From assembly GCA_021802655.1 (NCBI GenBank), contig JAJZRP010000006.1:1-63438 (forward strand): 63,438 nt of DNA. The letters are read 5' to 3'. The DNA is from Pseudomonadota bacterium. Its GTDB lineage: Bacteria; Pseudomonadota; Gammaproteobacteria; Burkholderiales; JABEVD01. Below, in pieces: positions 35,636-44,439 of the stretch (positions within the stretch are counted from its first letter, which is position 1; every line of letters begins with the position of its first letter). The translations under genes were made by a program, and so were the position numbers. The notes under the pieces were generated by a model. The model did no database searches. It saw nothing but the letters and a program-made list of their open reading frames with translations, and was not told the origin of the DNA.

Positions 35636-37277
35636 TTCCGGATACCCATCCCTTGATGACGTTGGCGACCAGTTGCGGGTTCTGGCGTGCGAGTTCCTTG
35701 GCTGCTTCCGCTGTTGCTTCATCGTACGGATTGATCTGCGGAGCATGATGTTGCTGCTGGGCAACCTCTTCTGCTTCTGCTGCGCGTGCCGATGCGGCGG
35801 CTGCCTCCGCCTTGATGTTCTTCATGGTGGGGCGGATGATGCCCATGATCAGATAAAGCACGACGCCTGCGAAAGCCAGATCCTTGGCGATAGTGGTTGC
35901 AAGTGCGACGATTTCAGGCTGTTTCCACCAGGGAAGGGGCGGTACGATGTCCGTTTCCGGCGGAGTGAAAGCCGTGTTGACGATGTTGAGGGTATCTCCT
36001 CTCGCTGCATTGAACCCCATCGTTTCCTTGACGAGATCGGTGATTTGTTTGATTTCCATGGGGGGAAGCGGCTTGTAGCCGACCTTCTTTTTCGCGTCGA
36101 CCGTTTTTTCGTAGTTGACGACGACGGCAACCGACAGGCGCTTGATGCTGCCGACAGGGTGCTTGACATGCTCAATGGTCTTGTCGACCTCGTAGTTCGT
36201 GGTCGAATCCTTCTGCATGTTCGACGAATTACCGCTCGTGGTTGCCGGTTTGCCGGCTGCGGCAGCAGCAGAGGCGGCAACCGGCGTGGTCACCGGAGCC
36301 GTCACCGGAGCGGGCGGCTGGTTCGAAAGCGCTCCCGGAACCCCGTTCGCCTTTTGTTCGCTGTTCGAAGTCGTCTCGGAAATCTGCTGGCTGCGTATGG
36401 CAGCAGAGGCGGGGTCGTGGTTCGGCTGGTAAGTTTCGGAGGTGTTCTCGACCTGGGAGAAATCGAGGTCGGCCGTCACTTGGGCGCGCACGTTGGAAGC
36501 ACCCACAACCGGGGTCAATATGTCTTCGATGCGCTTGATATAACTGCGCTCGGTTTCCTGCAGATATTTCAGTTGCCCCGGGTCCATGCCGCTCATGAGC
36601 AGCGCATCGACGGGCTGGCTCAGAAGGTTTCCGTTCTGATCGACAATCGTCACGTTCTTTACCGAAAGTTCGGGAACGCTGCTCGAGACGAGGTGAGCGA
36701 TTGCGGTCACCTGGGACTGATCCAGCGTCTTCCCGGGAAATATGTTGAGCAGCACCGAGGCGCTTGGCTTTTCCTGGTCGCGAACGAAGACGGAGGGCTT
36801 GGGGATGGCGAGATGCACCCTTGCGCTTTGCACCGGAGCGAGCGACTGGATGGTCTTGGCCAGTTCTCCTTCCAGCCCCCGCTGGTAATTGACCTGCTCC
36901 TGGAACTGGCTCGTGCCGAACTTTTCGTTATCCAGCAACTCGAATCCTACCAGGCTTCCTCTGGGCAGGCCCTGGGTTGCAAGCTTCAGGCGAATTTCAT
37001 GGACCTTGTCGGAGGGGACAAGCAGGGCGCCGCCTCCTTCCGCAAATTTGTAGGGGACATTCATCTGCTGCAGGGAGGCGACGATCTCTCCACCGTCCTT
37101 GTCGGAAAGATTGCTGTAGAGCACCTGATAGTCCGGTGCCGTTTCCCATATCCACCCGCCCACCAGGATCGCGATGATCGCGGCGACGGCGACCATCAGC
37201 CCGAATTTCTTCTGCATCGGCAGGCGGTTCAGCAGCTGCAACTGCGACATCAGTGAAGATTGGGTGTCTACTGCCAT
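35628..37277 (-). CDS. fliF: flagellar MS-ring protein FliF
   Basis: 549 residues. Two membrane segments near the ends frame a periplasmic domain with ring-building motifs (YQVLYSNLSDKDGGEIVASL, ARVHLAIPKPSVFVRDQEKP). The region about 320-360 is a Pro/Ala/Thr-rich linker. The C-terminal cytoplasmic tail binds FliG. It is first in the operon fliFGHIJK. The start faces fleS across a 78-bp divergent gap that contains a perfect palindrome. Confidence 0.98.
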   Translation of the reverse strand: MAVDTQSSLMSQLQLLNRLPMQKKFGLMVAVAAIIAILVGGWIWETAPDYQVLYSNLSDKDGGEIVASLQQMNVPYKFAEGGGALLVPSDKVHEIRLKLATQGLPRGSLVGFELLDNEKFGTSQFQEQVNYQRGLEGELAKTIQSLAPVQSARVHLAIPKPSVFVRDQEKPSASVLLNIFPGKTLDQSQVTAIAHLVSSSVPELSVKNVTIVDQNGNLLSQPVDALLMSGMDPGQLKYLQETERSYIKRIEDILTPVVGASNVRAQVTADLDFSQVENTSETYQPNHDPASAAIRSQQISETTSNSEQKANGVPGALSNQPPAPVTAPVTTPVAASAAAAAGKPATTSGNSSNMQKDSTTNYEVDKTIEHVKHPVGSIKRLSVAVVVNYEKTVDAKKKVGYKPLPPMEIKQITDLVKETMGFNAARGDTLNIVNTAFTPPETDIVPPLPWWKQPEIVALATTIAKDLAFAGVVLYLIMGIIRPTMKNIKAEAAAASARAAEAEEVAQQQHHAPQINPYDEATAEAAKELARQNPQLVANVIKGWVSGNE

Positions 37278-37299
37278 GTCGTTGTACCCAATGAATTAA

Positions 37300-37321
37300 T
37301 TAAAGTGTTCGCCCACTTTAA
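37300..37321. promoter_or_regulatory. palindrome in the fliF/fleS divergent gap
   Basis: TTAAAGTG (37300-37307) and CACTTTAA (37314-37321) are perfect inverted copies separated by six bases. They lie 23 bases upstream of fliF and about 35 bases upstream of fleS. The shape fits a dimeric regulator operator; no known consensus was recognised. No sigma-54 or sigma-28 site is visible in this gap. Confidence 0.5.
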
Positions 37322-37355
37322 CATTATCCGGCATAAGGGGTATGATGTTGTCCAG

Positions 37356-38600
37356 ATGAACATTTTACATGAAAATATGGATTCCACACCGGGAAACAAG
37401 CAGCAACTGGAGGAAGCCTTTTCGATTTTCATGCAGGCTTCCGATCACCTTTCTCGCGCCTATCAGGAATTGCAGCAGCGTGTCGAGCAGCTGACGAGCG
37501 AACTTGCAGTGGCAAACGGCGAATTGCGCAGCCAGTTTATCGAGAAGGAAGCCTTGTCGGAGCGGCTTGGCCTGATTCTCACGGCTTTGCCGGGGGGGGT
37601 GGTGGTGCTGGATGCCGCAGGCCTCGTGATCGAGACGAACCCCGCTGCGAATGCCATGTTCGGGGAAGGCATGCACGGCAGGAAATGGCAGGATGTGGCT
37701 GCTGCCTGTTTGACGCAAACAGCCACCCCGGGCGAATGGCTGTCTCTCGAAGGGCGGCGCTTCAGTATCGTGAAAAGCAGCCTGGGCGCATCCGACGGGC
37801 AGATACTGATGATTCAGGATATCACTGAAGCGCATAGCCTGACGATGCAGATGCAGCGCAACCAGCGCCTGTCTGCAATGGGAGAGATGGCTGCCAGCCT
37901 CGCGCACCAGTTGCGCACCCCGCTGGCTACCGCGATGTTGTACACTTCCCATTTGGGGAAAATGGATCTTGCCCCTGAAGAACGTGCGAAATTTGCCGAA
38001 AAATCGCTTGCCAGGCTGCATCACCTGGAGCAGCTGATCAAGGACATGCTGCTTTTCGTCAAGGGCGAGACGGTGGGCGAGGAGGATATCCAGATTTCGA
38101 ATCTTCTGGCTGAATTGCAGCAGGTGATCGAGCCTCAGATGACGGCGCGCGGACTTGCCTTCGAACTTCATGACGAGAGTGATGGCGCGTTGCTCAAAGG
38201 AAGCCGCAAGGCGTTGAGCGGTGCGCTGCTCAATCTTCTGGAAAATGCGATGCAGGCATCCGCGGGAGGAGGTAAAATCGAGCTCTGCGCTTGGTGCGAC
38301 GAAGAGGCTGTTTTTATTTCCGTCAGAGATCAGGGAAAAGGAATCGAAAGGGAGCTGCAGGAGCGCCTGTTCGAGCCCTTTTTCACTACGCGCCAGGAGG
38401 GTACGGGCCTCGGCCTTGCCATCGTCAGAACCGTGGTTCAATCGCACGGCGGGGGCATCAGGGTCAAATCGGAGGAGGGTTCCGGAAGCGAATTCGTGCT
38501 GACTTTTCCCACGAAATCCGGATCGGACCGGTTTTCTGCGCAGGACCAATGGAACAAGCGCGCTGGCGACCTATTGAGGATGGAACTGAGTGATGAGTGA
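37356..38600 (+). CDS. fleS: flagellar sensor histidine kinase FleS/FlrB type
   Basis: 414 residues if the ATG at 37356 is used; an ATG at 37377 is equally open and neither has a strong ribosome-binding site. An N-terminal coiled coil (residues about 25-75) precedes a PAS domain (LTALPGGVVVLDAAGLVIET). The HisKA segment MGEMAASLAHQLRTPLATAM carries His184, and an HATPase domain (LLNLLENAMQAS, DQGKGI, GTGLGLAIVRTVVQ) follows. There are no membrane segments, so the kinase is cytoplasmic, as in the FleS/FlrB family. It overlaps fleR by eight bases. Confidence 0.95.
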   Translation: MNILHENMDSTPGNKQQLEEAFSIFMQASDHLSRAYQELQQRVEQLTSELAVANGELRSQFIEKEALSERLGLILTALPGGVVVLDAAGLVIETNPAANAMFGEGMHGRKWQDVAAACLTQTATPGEWLSLEGRRFSIVKSSLGASDGQILMIQDITEAHSLTMQMQRNQRLSAMGEMAASLAHQLRTPLATAMLYTSHLGKMDLAPEERAKFAEKSLARLHHLEQLIKDMLLFVKGETVGEEDIQISNLLAELQQVIEPQMTARGLAFELHDESDGALLKGSRKALSGALLNLLENAMQASAGGGKIELCAWCDEEAVFISVRDQGKGIERELQERLFEPFFTTRQEGTGLGLAIVRTVVQSHGGGIRVKSEEGSGSEFVLTFPTKSGSDRFSAQDQWNKRAGDLLRMELSDE

Positions 38601-39903
38601 ATCGGGAAAGCGCCCTGTGCTGATCGTGGAAGACGACCATGATTTGCGGGAAGCCATCGAAGCGACGCTCGAAATTGCCGGTTACCCGGTATTTTCTGCC
38701 GGGGATGGCCTTGAGGCGCTTGCCCTTCTGAAAAGGGAGAAGGTTGGCCTCGTCTTGAGCGATGTCAGCATGAAGCCCATGGACGGCCTTGCCCTTCTGG
38801 CTCAGATCAATACCGCTTTCCCCGGGATTCCCGTAGTGCTCATGACGGCCTTCGGCGATGTCGAGAAGGCGGTCAGCGCCATGCGCTCCGGGGCATGCGA
38901 CTACCTGCTGAAACCCTTCGAGCCTTCGAGCCTGATCGAGTATGTGGAGAAGTATCAGCTTTCCGTCCCCTATGACGACAGCACCGGAGTGATTGCTCAG
39001 GATCCGAAAATCGAGGCGCTGCTGCAGCTCGCGAAAAGGGTGGCGAAATCATCGGCGACCGTCATGCTGACAGGGGAGAGCGGAACCGGGAAGGAAGTTT
39101 TTGCGCGCTTCATACACCGCAATTCAGCCCGTGCCGACAAGCCTTTCGTGGCGATCAACTGCGCGGCGATTCCGGAAAATCTCCTGGAAGCGACGCTGTT
39201 CGGTTATGAGAAGGGCGCCTTTACCGGGGCACTGCAGGCTCAGGCCGGAAAGTTCGAGCAGGCCGAAGGCGGAACCTTGCTTCTGGATGAGGTTTCGGAA
39301 ATGCCGCTGGGGCTCCAGGCGAAATTGCTGCGCGTATTGCAGGAGAGGGAAGTGGAGCGCGTGGGAGGGAGGAAAACGATTCCCCTCGACATCCGGGTTC
39401 TGGCAACGAGCAACCGGGACATGGCGGAGATCGTCGCCAGGGGCACGTTCAGGGAAGATCTCTATTACAGGCTGAACGTCATTCCGCTTTGCATCCCGCC
39501 GTTGCGGGAGCATCCTGCGGATATCGTCCCCCTTGCACGGTATTTCGTGAGCCGCATGGATGATGCCGGGAGGGGACTCAAACTTTCCGGCCAGGCACAG
39601 GCGCGCCTGCTCAGTCACTCCTGGCCGGGGAACATCAGGGAACTCGAGAACGTCATTCAGCGAGCAGTGATTCTTGCGTCGCACGAGGAAATAGAAGCTG
39701 AAGATCTGTTGCTCCAGGAAGCGTGGGGAGGGGAAAAGGCAGAGGAGAAGGTCGAAGACATGAAATCGCTGGAAAAAAAGCATATCATGGAAACTCTGGC
39801 TTCGGTCAACGGTTCGAGAAAGCTTGCCGTGCAGAAGCTGGGGATCAGCGAAAGAACCTTGCGATACAAATTGCAGCAATATCGGCTGGCCAGCGAGGAC
39901 TAA
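38593..39903 (+). CDS. fleR: sigma-54-dependent response regulator FleR/FlrC type
   Basis: 436 residues. The receiver domain has Asp57 as phosphoryl acceptor (LVLSDVSMKPMDG). The AAA+ domain has Walker A GESGTGKE and the sigma-54 contact loop GAFTGA at 208-213. The C-terminal Fis-type helix-turn-helix is NGSRKLAVQKLGISERTLRY. It would activate sigma-54 promoters such as the consensus site directly downstream, before fliE. A GTG one codon upstream is an alternative start. Confidence 0.97.
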   Translation: MSESGKRPVLIVEDDHDLREAIEATLEIAGYPVFSAGDGLEALALLKREKVGLVLSDVSMKPMDGLALLAQINTAFPGIPVVLMTAFGDVEKAVSAMRSGACDYLLKPFEPSSLIEYVEKYQLSVPYDDSTGVIAQDPKIEALLQLAKRVAKSSATVMLTGESGTGKEVFARFIHRNSARADKPFVAINCAAIPENLLEATLFGYEKGAFTGALQAQAGKFEQAEGGTLLLDEVSEMPLGLQAKLLRVLQEREVERVGGRKTIPLDIRVLATSNRDMAEIVARGTFREDLYYRLNVIPLCIPPLREHPADIVPLARYFVSRMDDAGRGLKLSGQAQARLLSHSWPGNIRELENVIQRAVILASHEEIEAEDLLLQEAWGGEKAEEKVEDMKSLEKKHIMETLASVNGSRKLAVQKLGISERTLRYKLQQYRLASED

Positions 39904-39905
39904 AT

Positions 39906-39921
39906 TGGCACGGATATTGCT
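39906..39921 (+). promoter_or_regulatory. consensus sigma-54 promoter of fliE
   Basis: TGGCAC-GGATA-TTGCT matches TGGCAC-N5-TTGCW at every defined position. It begins three bases after the fleR stop codon. The start of transcription should be near 39931, 20 bases before the fliE ATG, with GGAGATTG as the ribosome-binding region. Confidence 0.92.
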
Positions 39922-39950
39922 TGTATATTTGAAATTTTCAGGAGATTGAA

Positions 39951-40268
39951 ATGGATCTGTCCGGAATCGATGCGATGCTCAGCCAGCTGCAGGCAGCTTC
40001 CAGTGCCGCCAGCGGCAAGGCGCCGGGACCTTCGTCTTCGGGAACCGATTTCGCCTCGGTGCTGAAGAACTCCATCGGACAGGTGAACGCTGCACAGCAG
40101 GATTCTGAAAAACTGGCCAGGGCGATGGAAACGGGGCCCGCAAGCAATACCAATCTGACCGATGTGATGCTTTCAGTGCAGAAGGCGAACCTTTCCTTCC
40201 AGGAAATGGTTCAGGTCAGGAACAGGCTGGTTACCGCCTACAACGACATCATGAACATGTCGGTCTAG
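39951..40268 (+). CDS. fliE: flagellar hook-basal body complex protein FliE
   Basis: 105 residues. GTDFASVLKNSIGQVNAAQQ and MLSVQKANLSFQEMVQVRNR with the terminal LVTAYNDIMNMSV are FliE signatures. FliE joins the MS ring to the rod. It is expressed from its own sigma-54 promoter and ends convergent with the FlhB-like gene with a four-base overlap. Confidence 0.98.
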   Translation: MDLSGIDAMLSQLQAASSAASGKAPGPSSSGTDFASVLKNSIGQVNAAQQDSEKLARAMETGPASNTNLTDVMLSVQKANLSFQEMVQVRNRLVTAYNDIMNMSV

Positions 40269-40540
40269 GGTTTGCCCTGTTCCGCATGCTCCAGGCGGTA
40301 GATCCAGGCGAGCAGTTCGGCCACGGCAAGGTAGAGCTGCGGCGGGATGCGGTCGTCGAGATCGACCTGCATCAGGAGGGTGACAAGCTCCCTCGATTCA
40401 TGCACATAAATCCCGGCTTCCCTGGCGCGTTCGATGATCATCTGGGCTACGATTCCGCGCCCTTTCGCCACCACTTTCGGTGCCGCATCCCCGGCATGAT
40501 AGGCTAGCGCCACTGCGGACTGCCTGGGCTTTTCATCCAT
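40265..40540 (-). CDS. FlhB C-terminal-domain homologue (FlhX/FhlB type)
   Basis: 91 residues that align with the part of FlhB after the autocleavage site. AVALAYHAGDAAPKVVAKG corresponds to AVALRYQENMGAPKIVASG in FlhB, and PQLYLAVAELLAWIYRLE to its C-terminus. There are no membrane segments and the Asn-Pro-Thr-His motif is replaced by PRQS, so the protein resembles a free, pre-cleaved FlhB fragment. Helicobacter FlhX is a known protein of this kind that can stand in for the cleaved fragment. It overlaps the FliK-like gene by eight bases. Confidence 0.9.
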   Translation of the reverse strand: MDEKPRQSAVALAYHAGDAAPKVVAKGRGIVAQMIIERAREAGIYVHESRELVTLLMQVDLDDRIPPQLYLAVAELLAWIYRLEHAEQGKP

Positions 40541-41567
40541 GCCGTTTCACCGCCATGGAAACCAGTGCAATGCCGTTTGCCTCCAGGGATTCCTGGAGCG
40601 TTTTCCCCTGTTTTTTCAGGCTGTTTTCGGTATTCGCATTGGCCACCTGAAGCGATATCTGCACGCCGGATGGGGTGAGCCTCAGGTTCGCGTTGATTTC
40701 TCCGAGCGAAGGAAGGCTGAGGCGCAGGCGGGAAGCCCAAATCCGGGAAGCTTCTCCATCCTGGCGCTTGCCCTGGTCTTCTTCCTCCTGCACCTGCCAG
40801 TCCATGGTTTGTCCTGGCCACACCTGCCCGGTCCAGCTGAATGACTGGGATTCGAGCGTATTGATTTGCTGGCGGACAATCGGCAGCGCGGTTTCCCTGA
40901 TCTTGAGCTGCGCATCGGTTGCAGGTTCAGTGCTGACCTGAGCGGCAGCTTGTGCTGCAGGTTGCGATATTGCGGGCTGACTCGTTTGTTCCTGGGGCTG
41001 CGATTGCCGGGATTGAAGCATTGATGTGCCGGCATTCTGGGGCTCCTGCATCAATTGCGCCAGAGGACGCTCTCCCATCACCCATTGCGCCTGGTGCGAT
41101 TCGTAAAACAGGCCGCTTTTCGCCAGCGTGTTCTGCAGCGCCTGGGCAAGCTGTCCGGGTTCCCGGGGGGGGGAAGGGAGGACAGGCTTGGTTCCGGTCA
41201 ATGGCACATTCGGTTTGAATGCATCGGGAAGAAGCCGGGATACGAGCCGGCCAGCCTGGCTCAGTTCGGCCTGAGGTTGAGTGGGGCTTTGAGGCAAATC
41301 CAGCCTGAAGGTCAGCCTGGGATCGCGGCTCACCAAAACCAGATTGACCGAATCTCCGGGTTTCGTACCTTGGGGCAGGTTCATCTGCAGTTGCTGCCCC
41401 TTGATGCTTACCTTGAAATTGCCGTTTTGCAGTTGTCCTTCGACTTTTGCGCTCACCTGCTGACCGATCTCGATCAGCGGGAGCTTCGCTTCCTGGGTCG
41501 CGACGAAGGTCTGGTCCAGTTTCTGGTTGAGCAGAACGACTTTCGTCAGGGCATCCAGCGGATTCAT
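40533..41567 (-). CDS. second FliK-like hook-length control domain protein
   Basis: 344 residues. The N-terminal part is beta-rich (VSAKVEGQLQNGNFKVSIKG), the centre is Gln/Pro/Ala-rich, and the C-terminal domain LPSLGEINANLRLTPSGVQI and ENSLKKQGKTLQESLEANGI resembles the FliK C-terminal fold. It differs clearly from the FliK at 31009-32094. Four-base and eight-base overlaps with fliT and the FlhB-like gene suggest coupled translation and joint function, perhaps modulating substrate switching. The role is inferred, not established. Confidence 0.8.
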   Translation of the reverse strand: MNPLDALTKVVLLNQKLDQTFVATQEAKLPLIEIGQQVSAKVEGQLQNGNFKVSIKGQQLQMNLPQGTKPGDSVNLVLVSRDPRLTFRLDLPQSPTQPQAELSQAGRLVSRLLPDAFKPNVPLTGTKPVLPSPPREPGQLAQALQNTLAKSGLFYESHQAQWVMGERPLAQLMQEPQNAGTSMLQSRQSQPQEQTSQPAISQPAAQAAAQVSTEPATDAQLKIRETALPIVRQQINTLESQSFSWTGQVWPGQTMDWQVQEEEDQGKRQDGEASRIWASRLRLSLPSLGEINANLRLTPSGVQISLQVANANTENSLKKQGKTLQESLEANGIALVSMAVKRHG

Positions 41568-41866
41568 CGCGGGCGATAGGCCTCATTGAGCCTGATTGAC
41601 TGGTTGACGCTGCCCATCGCGCCACGCAGATCGTCCATTCTTGCCTTGATCAGCGATTTGATTTTTGCGTCGTTTTCCAGAATGCAGGAAATCACTGCGG
41701 CGTACTTTTCCGGGTTGTCGACCTCGACAACCGGTGCGCTCCGGATCAACTGAATGGCATCGAAATAGGCTTTGCCCTCTCCAGGCAGATTTTCCCAGTT
41801 CCCTCCCTGTGCGGAGGCGAGCATCCTTTCGGATAATGCCAGGACCCTCTGGTAAGGTGCAGACAT
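41564..41866 (-). CDS. fliT: FliT-type flagellar export chaperone
   Basis: 100 residues, all-helical, with YQRVLALSERMLASAQGGNW and a C-terminal basic tail (QSIRLNEAYRPR) as in FliT-family proteins that bind FliD. It lies directly downstream of fliS (seven-base gap). The family is weakly conserved, so the call depends partly on context. Confidence 0.85.
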   Translation of the reverse strand: MSAPYQRVLALSERMLASAQGGNWENLPGEGKAYFDAIQLIRSAPVVEVDNPEKYAAVISCILENDAKIKSLIKARMDDLRGAMGSVNQSIRLNEAYRPR

Positions 41867-41873
41867 CCCGGAT

Positions 41874-42329
41874 TCATGCCTTGCCGTAGCTGAGGGCTGC
41901 GCGGCGCTCCAGAACAGGTTCGGCTTCGGGAGTTGATTGAGTTTTGTTCCCGATGGCTTCCCATGCGCCCTTCAGTTCGCCGATCAGTTTCAAGACTTCC
42001 TTGAGCGCTTCGGGGTCGTTGTTGAGATTGGCATGCAGCAGGCGCCTCGTCATGTAATCATAGAGATCGAACAGATTCTGTGCGATTTCTCCGCCTGCCT
42101 TCATGTCCAGGCTGGCTTGAAGTCCCTTGTTGATGATCGCGATGGCATGCGAAATCGATCTGCCTTTCTGGGCGACCTCATTGCGGGACATATGCCCCAG
42201 CGCGGAAGAAATGGTCAGGGAGGCGCCTTCGAAAAGCAGCAGGATCAGTTTGTGCGGATCCGCGGAAAAAACGCCCGTTTCCATCCCGGTATTCGAGTAG
42301 GCGGTGATCGCCGAATTGGCTGCGTACAT
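41874..42329 (-). CDS. fliS: flagellin export chaperone FliS
   Basis: 151 residues. VFSADPHKLILLLFEGASLT and ISHAIAIINKGLQASLDMKA with LYDYMTRRLLHANLNND are FliS motifs. It binds the C-terminal helix of flagellin in the cytoplasm to prevent early polymerisation. It follows fliD by 12 bases. Confidence 0.98.
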   Translation of the reverse strand: MYAANSAITAYSNTGMETGVFSADPHKLILLLFEGASLTISSALGHMSRNEVAQKGRSISHAIAIINKGLQASLDMKAGGEIAQNLFDLYDYMTRRLLHANLNNDPEALKEVLKLIGELKGAWEAIGNKTQSTPEAEPVLERRAALSYGKA

Positions 42330-42341
42330 GTCGGTCTCCAG

Positions 42342-44399
42342 TTAATTAACTTTGGGCAGGTTGGCAAGTTGCTGGGTCAGATAGCTGCTGGTCGACTGCA
42401 TGGTTCCCATCAGCACGTCGAGAGCGGTGAATTGACTCATGTAGTTTTGCTGGACCATGGCAAGGTGAGCGTTCATTGCCGTGATCTGATTTTTTATGTC
42501 GGTGATGTTGGCATTGATGCCGTTGGTGGCAGACGCGATTTGTCCCGAATTGGAAAGGATACCCGTGATGGCGTTGCTCAAGCCTGTCGCATAGCCCTGA
42601 GAATAGTTGATCGTGCCCCGGTTGCCCAATGAGCCTCCGGCGATCTGAATGGTGAGCCCATCCGTTGGCGTGCCGGTGAGACCAGTCAGATTTTGTCCCG
42701 ATCCCGTGGCCGCAATTCCGTCTATGGTTCCGGCGACGTCGACGCCGGCGGTCGAGGTGCTGGTGCTGCCCATGAGTGCCAGACCGGCACTGGTATTCGA
42801 TACCGCTACATTGGAAGCCGACCCATAGCGGTTCGAGGTGATGGTCATGTAGCCGGTCGTCGGGGCGACGCTCACTGCAACAGAGGAGCCTGCCGAGGAA
42901 AATGCAGTGTCGCCGTTGATCGCACTCTGCACCAGGGTGGTGAGCTGGGATGAAGTGTAGGTCCCAGCAGGCAATGTCACCGAAGAGGATATTCCGTCCA
43001 GGGTGAGGCTCAGCGTGTCGTTGCTTCCAGCCGTGATGGTGATGCCGCCGTTCAGGTTGGCGCTTCCGACCGATTTTCCCTGGGTGGCGAGTTGCGAGAC
43101 ATCGACCGAATAGCTGCCGGGCTGGGTATTGCTGGTCGAGCTGACATAATTGACCAGGCTGTCTGTGGTTTTGCCGACGGAAGCGAACATGCCGGCGATG
43201 TCGGAAAGGTTGCTTGAAATGGCGCTCTGCAGCTTTGTGTTGTCGAGAGAAAGCGTGCCATCCTTGTTGAGGCTGATGCCGAGCTGCCCCAGGGTGGTGA
43301 TGCCCGAATTTCCCGAGAGTCCGGGAACGGCAGACACGAGTATGCCGGAGAGCTGCGTCTGGACCGACATGGCGGTGTAGTCCCCGAGCAGCGGCCCGCC
43401 CTGCTGGGTGGTGCTGTCGTATGCGGTGAGCGGACTCAGCGCGCCGTGCAGGGTGTTGTAGGCAGTGACGAAAGACTGGACAGCAGTTGCAACCGACGAT
43501 GCGTTATTCGTGATCGAAAGCGTACTCGTCCCGGTTTTGAGAAGGTTCAGGGTCACCCCGGAAATGGCCGAGGTCACGGTGTTGGTGGGACTGGCAATGG
43601 AAAGCCCGTTCACCGTGAGCGCTGCGTCCTGCCCTGCGACAGTCTGGGTCATACTCTGGGATCCCCCGGGACTGTAGCTCAACAGGCTTTGCAATGTGGC
43701 ATCACCTGACACGGTGATTTCCATACTGTGGTTCGCCCCGGTGGAGGAGGTGAGTTCCAGCTTGTAGGGGGTGCTGCTGCCGTCGTTGACGATCGATGCG
43801 CTGACTCCGATGTTCGCGGCATTGATCGCGTCCGCAATACCTTGCAGCGAATTGTTGCTGCTGTCTATCGTGACCGTCTTGGTTCCCTGGGTCGGATCCT
43901 GGGTGAAAGTGGTTCCCGAGGTGGTGCCGAAAGAGAAGGTGAGCGTGGTGGAAGCTCCCGTTCCGATCGCGGAAGTGGTGCTGGCCTGTCCCGATGCGAC
44001 CAGGGTTTGCGCCTGGGCAAGGGCCGTGGTGTTGATCGAGTAGTTCCCCGTACTCGCATTATTGGCTGCAGCGGCAGTCAGCACCGTGGTGTCGGAAGGT
44101 GTGGCGCTCAGCGTCTGGAAAGTCGACTGGCTGGTGAGGGTTGCCACCGAGCTCTGGAAAGAAGAGAGGGCTGCCGTCATGCTGCCATAGGCCGAGAGCT
44201 TAGCCTGATAGGATGACTCCTGCTGGTTGAGCAGGTTGATCGGCTGGCTCTCCACAGTCATCAGCGCACTGACTATGGCGTTGACATTGAGTCCCGACCC
44301 GATTCCCGGCGAGGATATTCCCCCCATACTGGAAACCGAGGCACCGGCTGCTGCCAGTGCAGCAGAAGTACTGGTAAGCCCGGTCGAAGATGTCGACAT
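42342..44399 (-). CDS. fliD: filament cap protein FliD (HAP2), long form
   Basis: 685 residues; the common size is 450-550, so the surface domains are enlarged. The N-terminal GISSPGIGSGLNVNAIVSAL and the C-terminal IKNQITAMNAHLAMVQQNYM are the conserved cap-protein helices. The middle is Ser/Thr/Gly-rich beta structure, including SGVTLNLLKTGTSTLSITN, typical of FliD. FliD caps the filament and guides flagellin folding. The gene follows flaG. Confidence 0.97.
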   Translation of the reverse strand: MSTSSTGLTSTSAALAAAGASVSSMGGISSPGIGSGLNVNAIVSALMTVESQPINLLNQQESSYQAKLSAYGSMTAALSSFQSSVATLTSQSTFQTLSATPSDTTVLTAAAANNASTGNYSINTTALAQAQTLVASGQASTTSAIGTGASTTLTFSFGTTSGTTFTQDPTQGTKTVTIDSSNNSLQGIADAINAANIGVSASIVNDGSSTPYKLELTSSTGANHSMEITVSGDATLQSLLSYSPGGSQSMTQTVAGQDAALTVNGLSIASPTNTVTSAISGVTLNLLKTGTSTLSITNNASSVATAVQSFVTAYNTLHGALSPLTAYDSTTQQGGPLLGDYTAMSVQTQLSGILVSAVPGLSGNSGITTLGQLGISLNKDGTLSLDNTKLQSAISSNLSDIAGMFASVGKTTDSLVNYVSSTSNTQPGSYSVDVSQLATQGKSVGSANLNGGITITAGSNDTLSLTLDGISSSVTLPAGTYTSSQLTTLVQSAINGDTAFSSAGSSVAVSVAPTTGYMTITSNRYGSASNVAVSNTSAGLALMGSTSTSTAGVDVAGTIDGIAATGSGQNLTGLTGTPTDGLTIQIAGGSLGNRGTINYSQGYATGLSNAITGILSNSGQIASATNGINANITDIKNQITAMNAHLAMVQQNYMSQFTALDVLMGTMQSTSSYLTQQLANLPKVN

Positions 44400-44439
44400 G
44401 ATGATGTTCTCCTAGGAATCGGCGCGCAAGGCGCAGATC

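Noticed and set aside
43728..44216. Open frames antisense to fliD and flgK
   Set aside because: They arise from codon bias in Ser/Thr/Gly/Ala-rich genes and have no start signals or homology.
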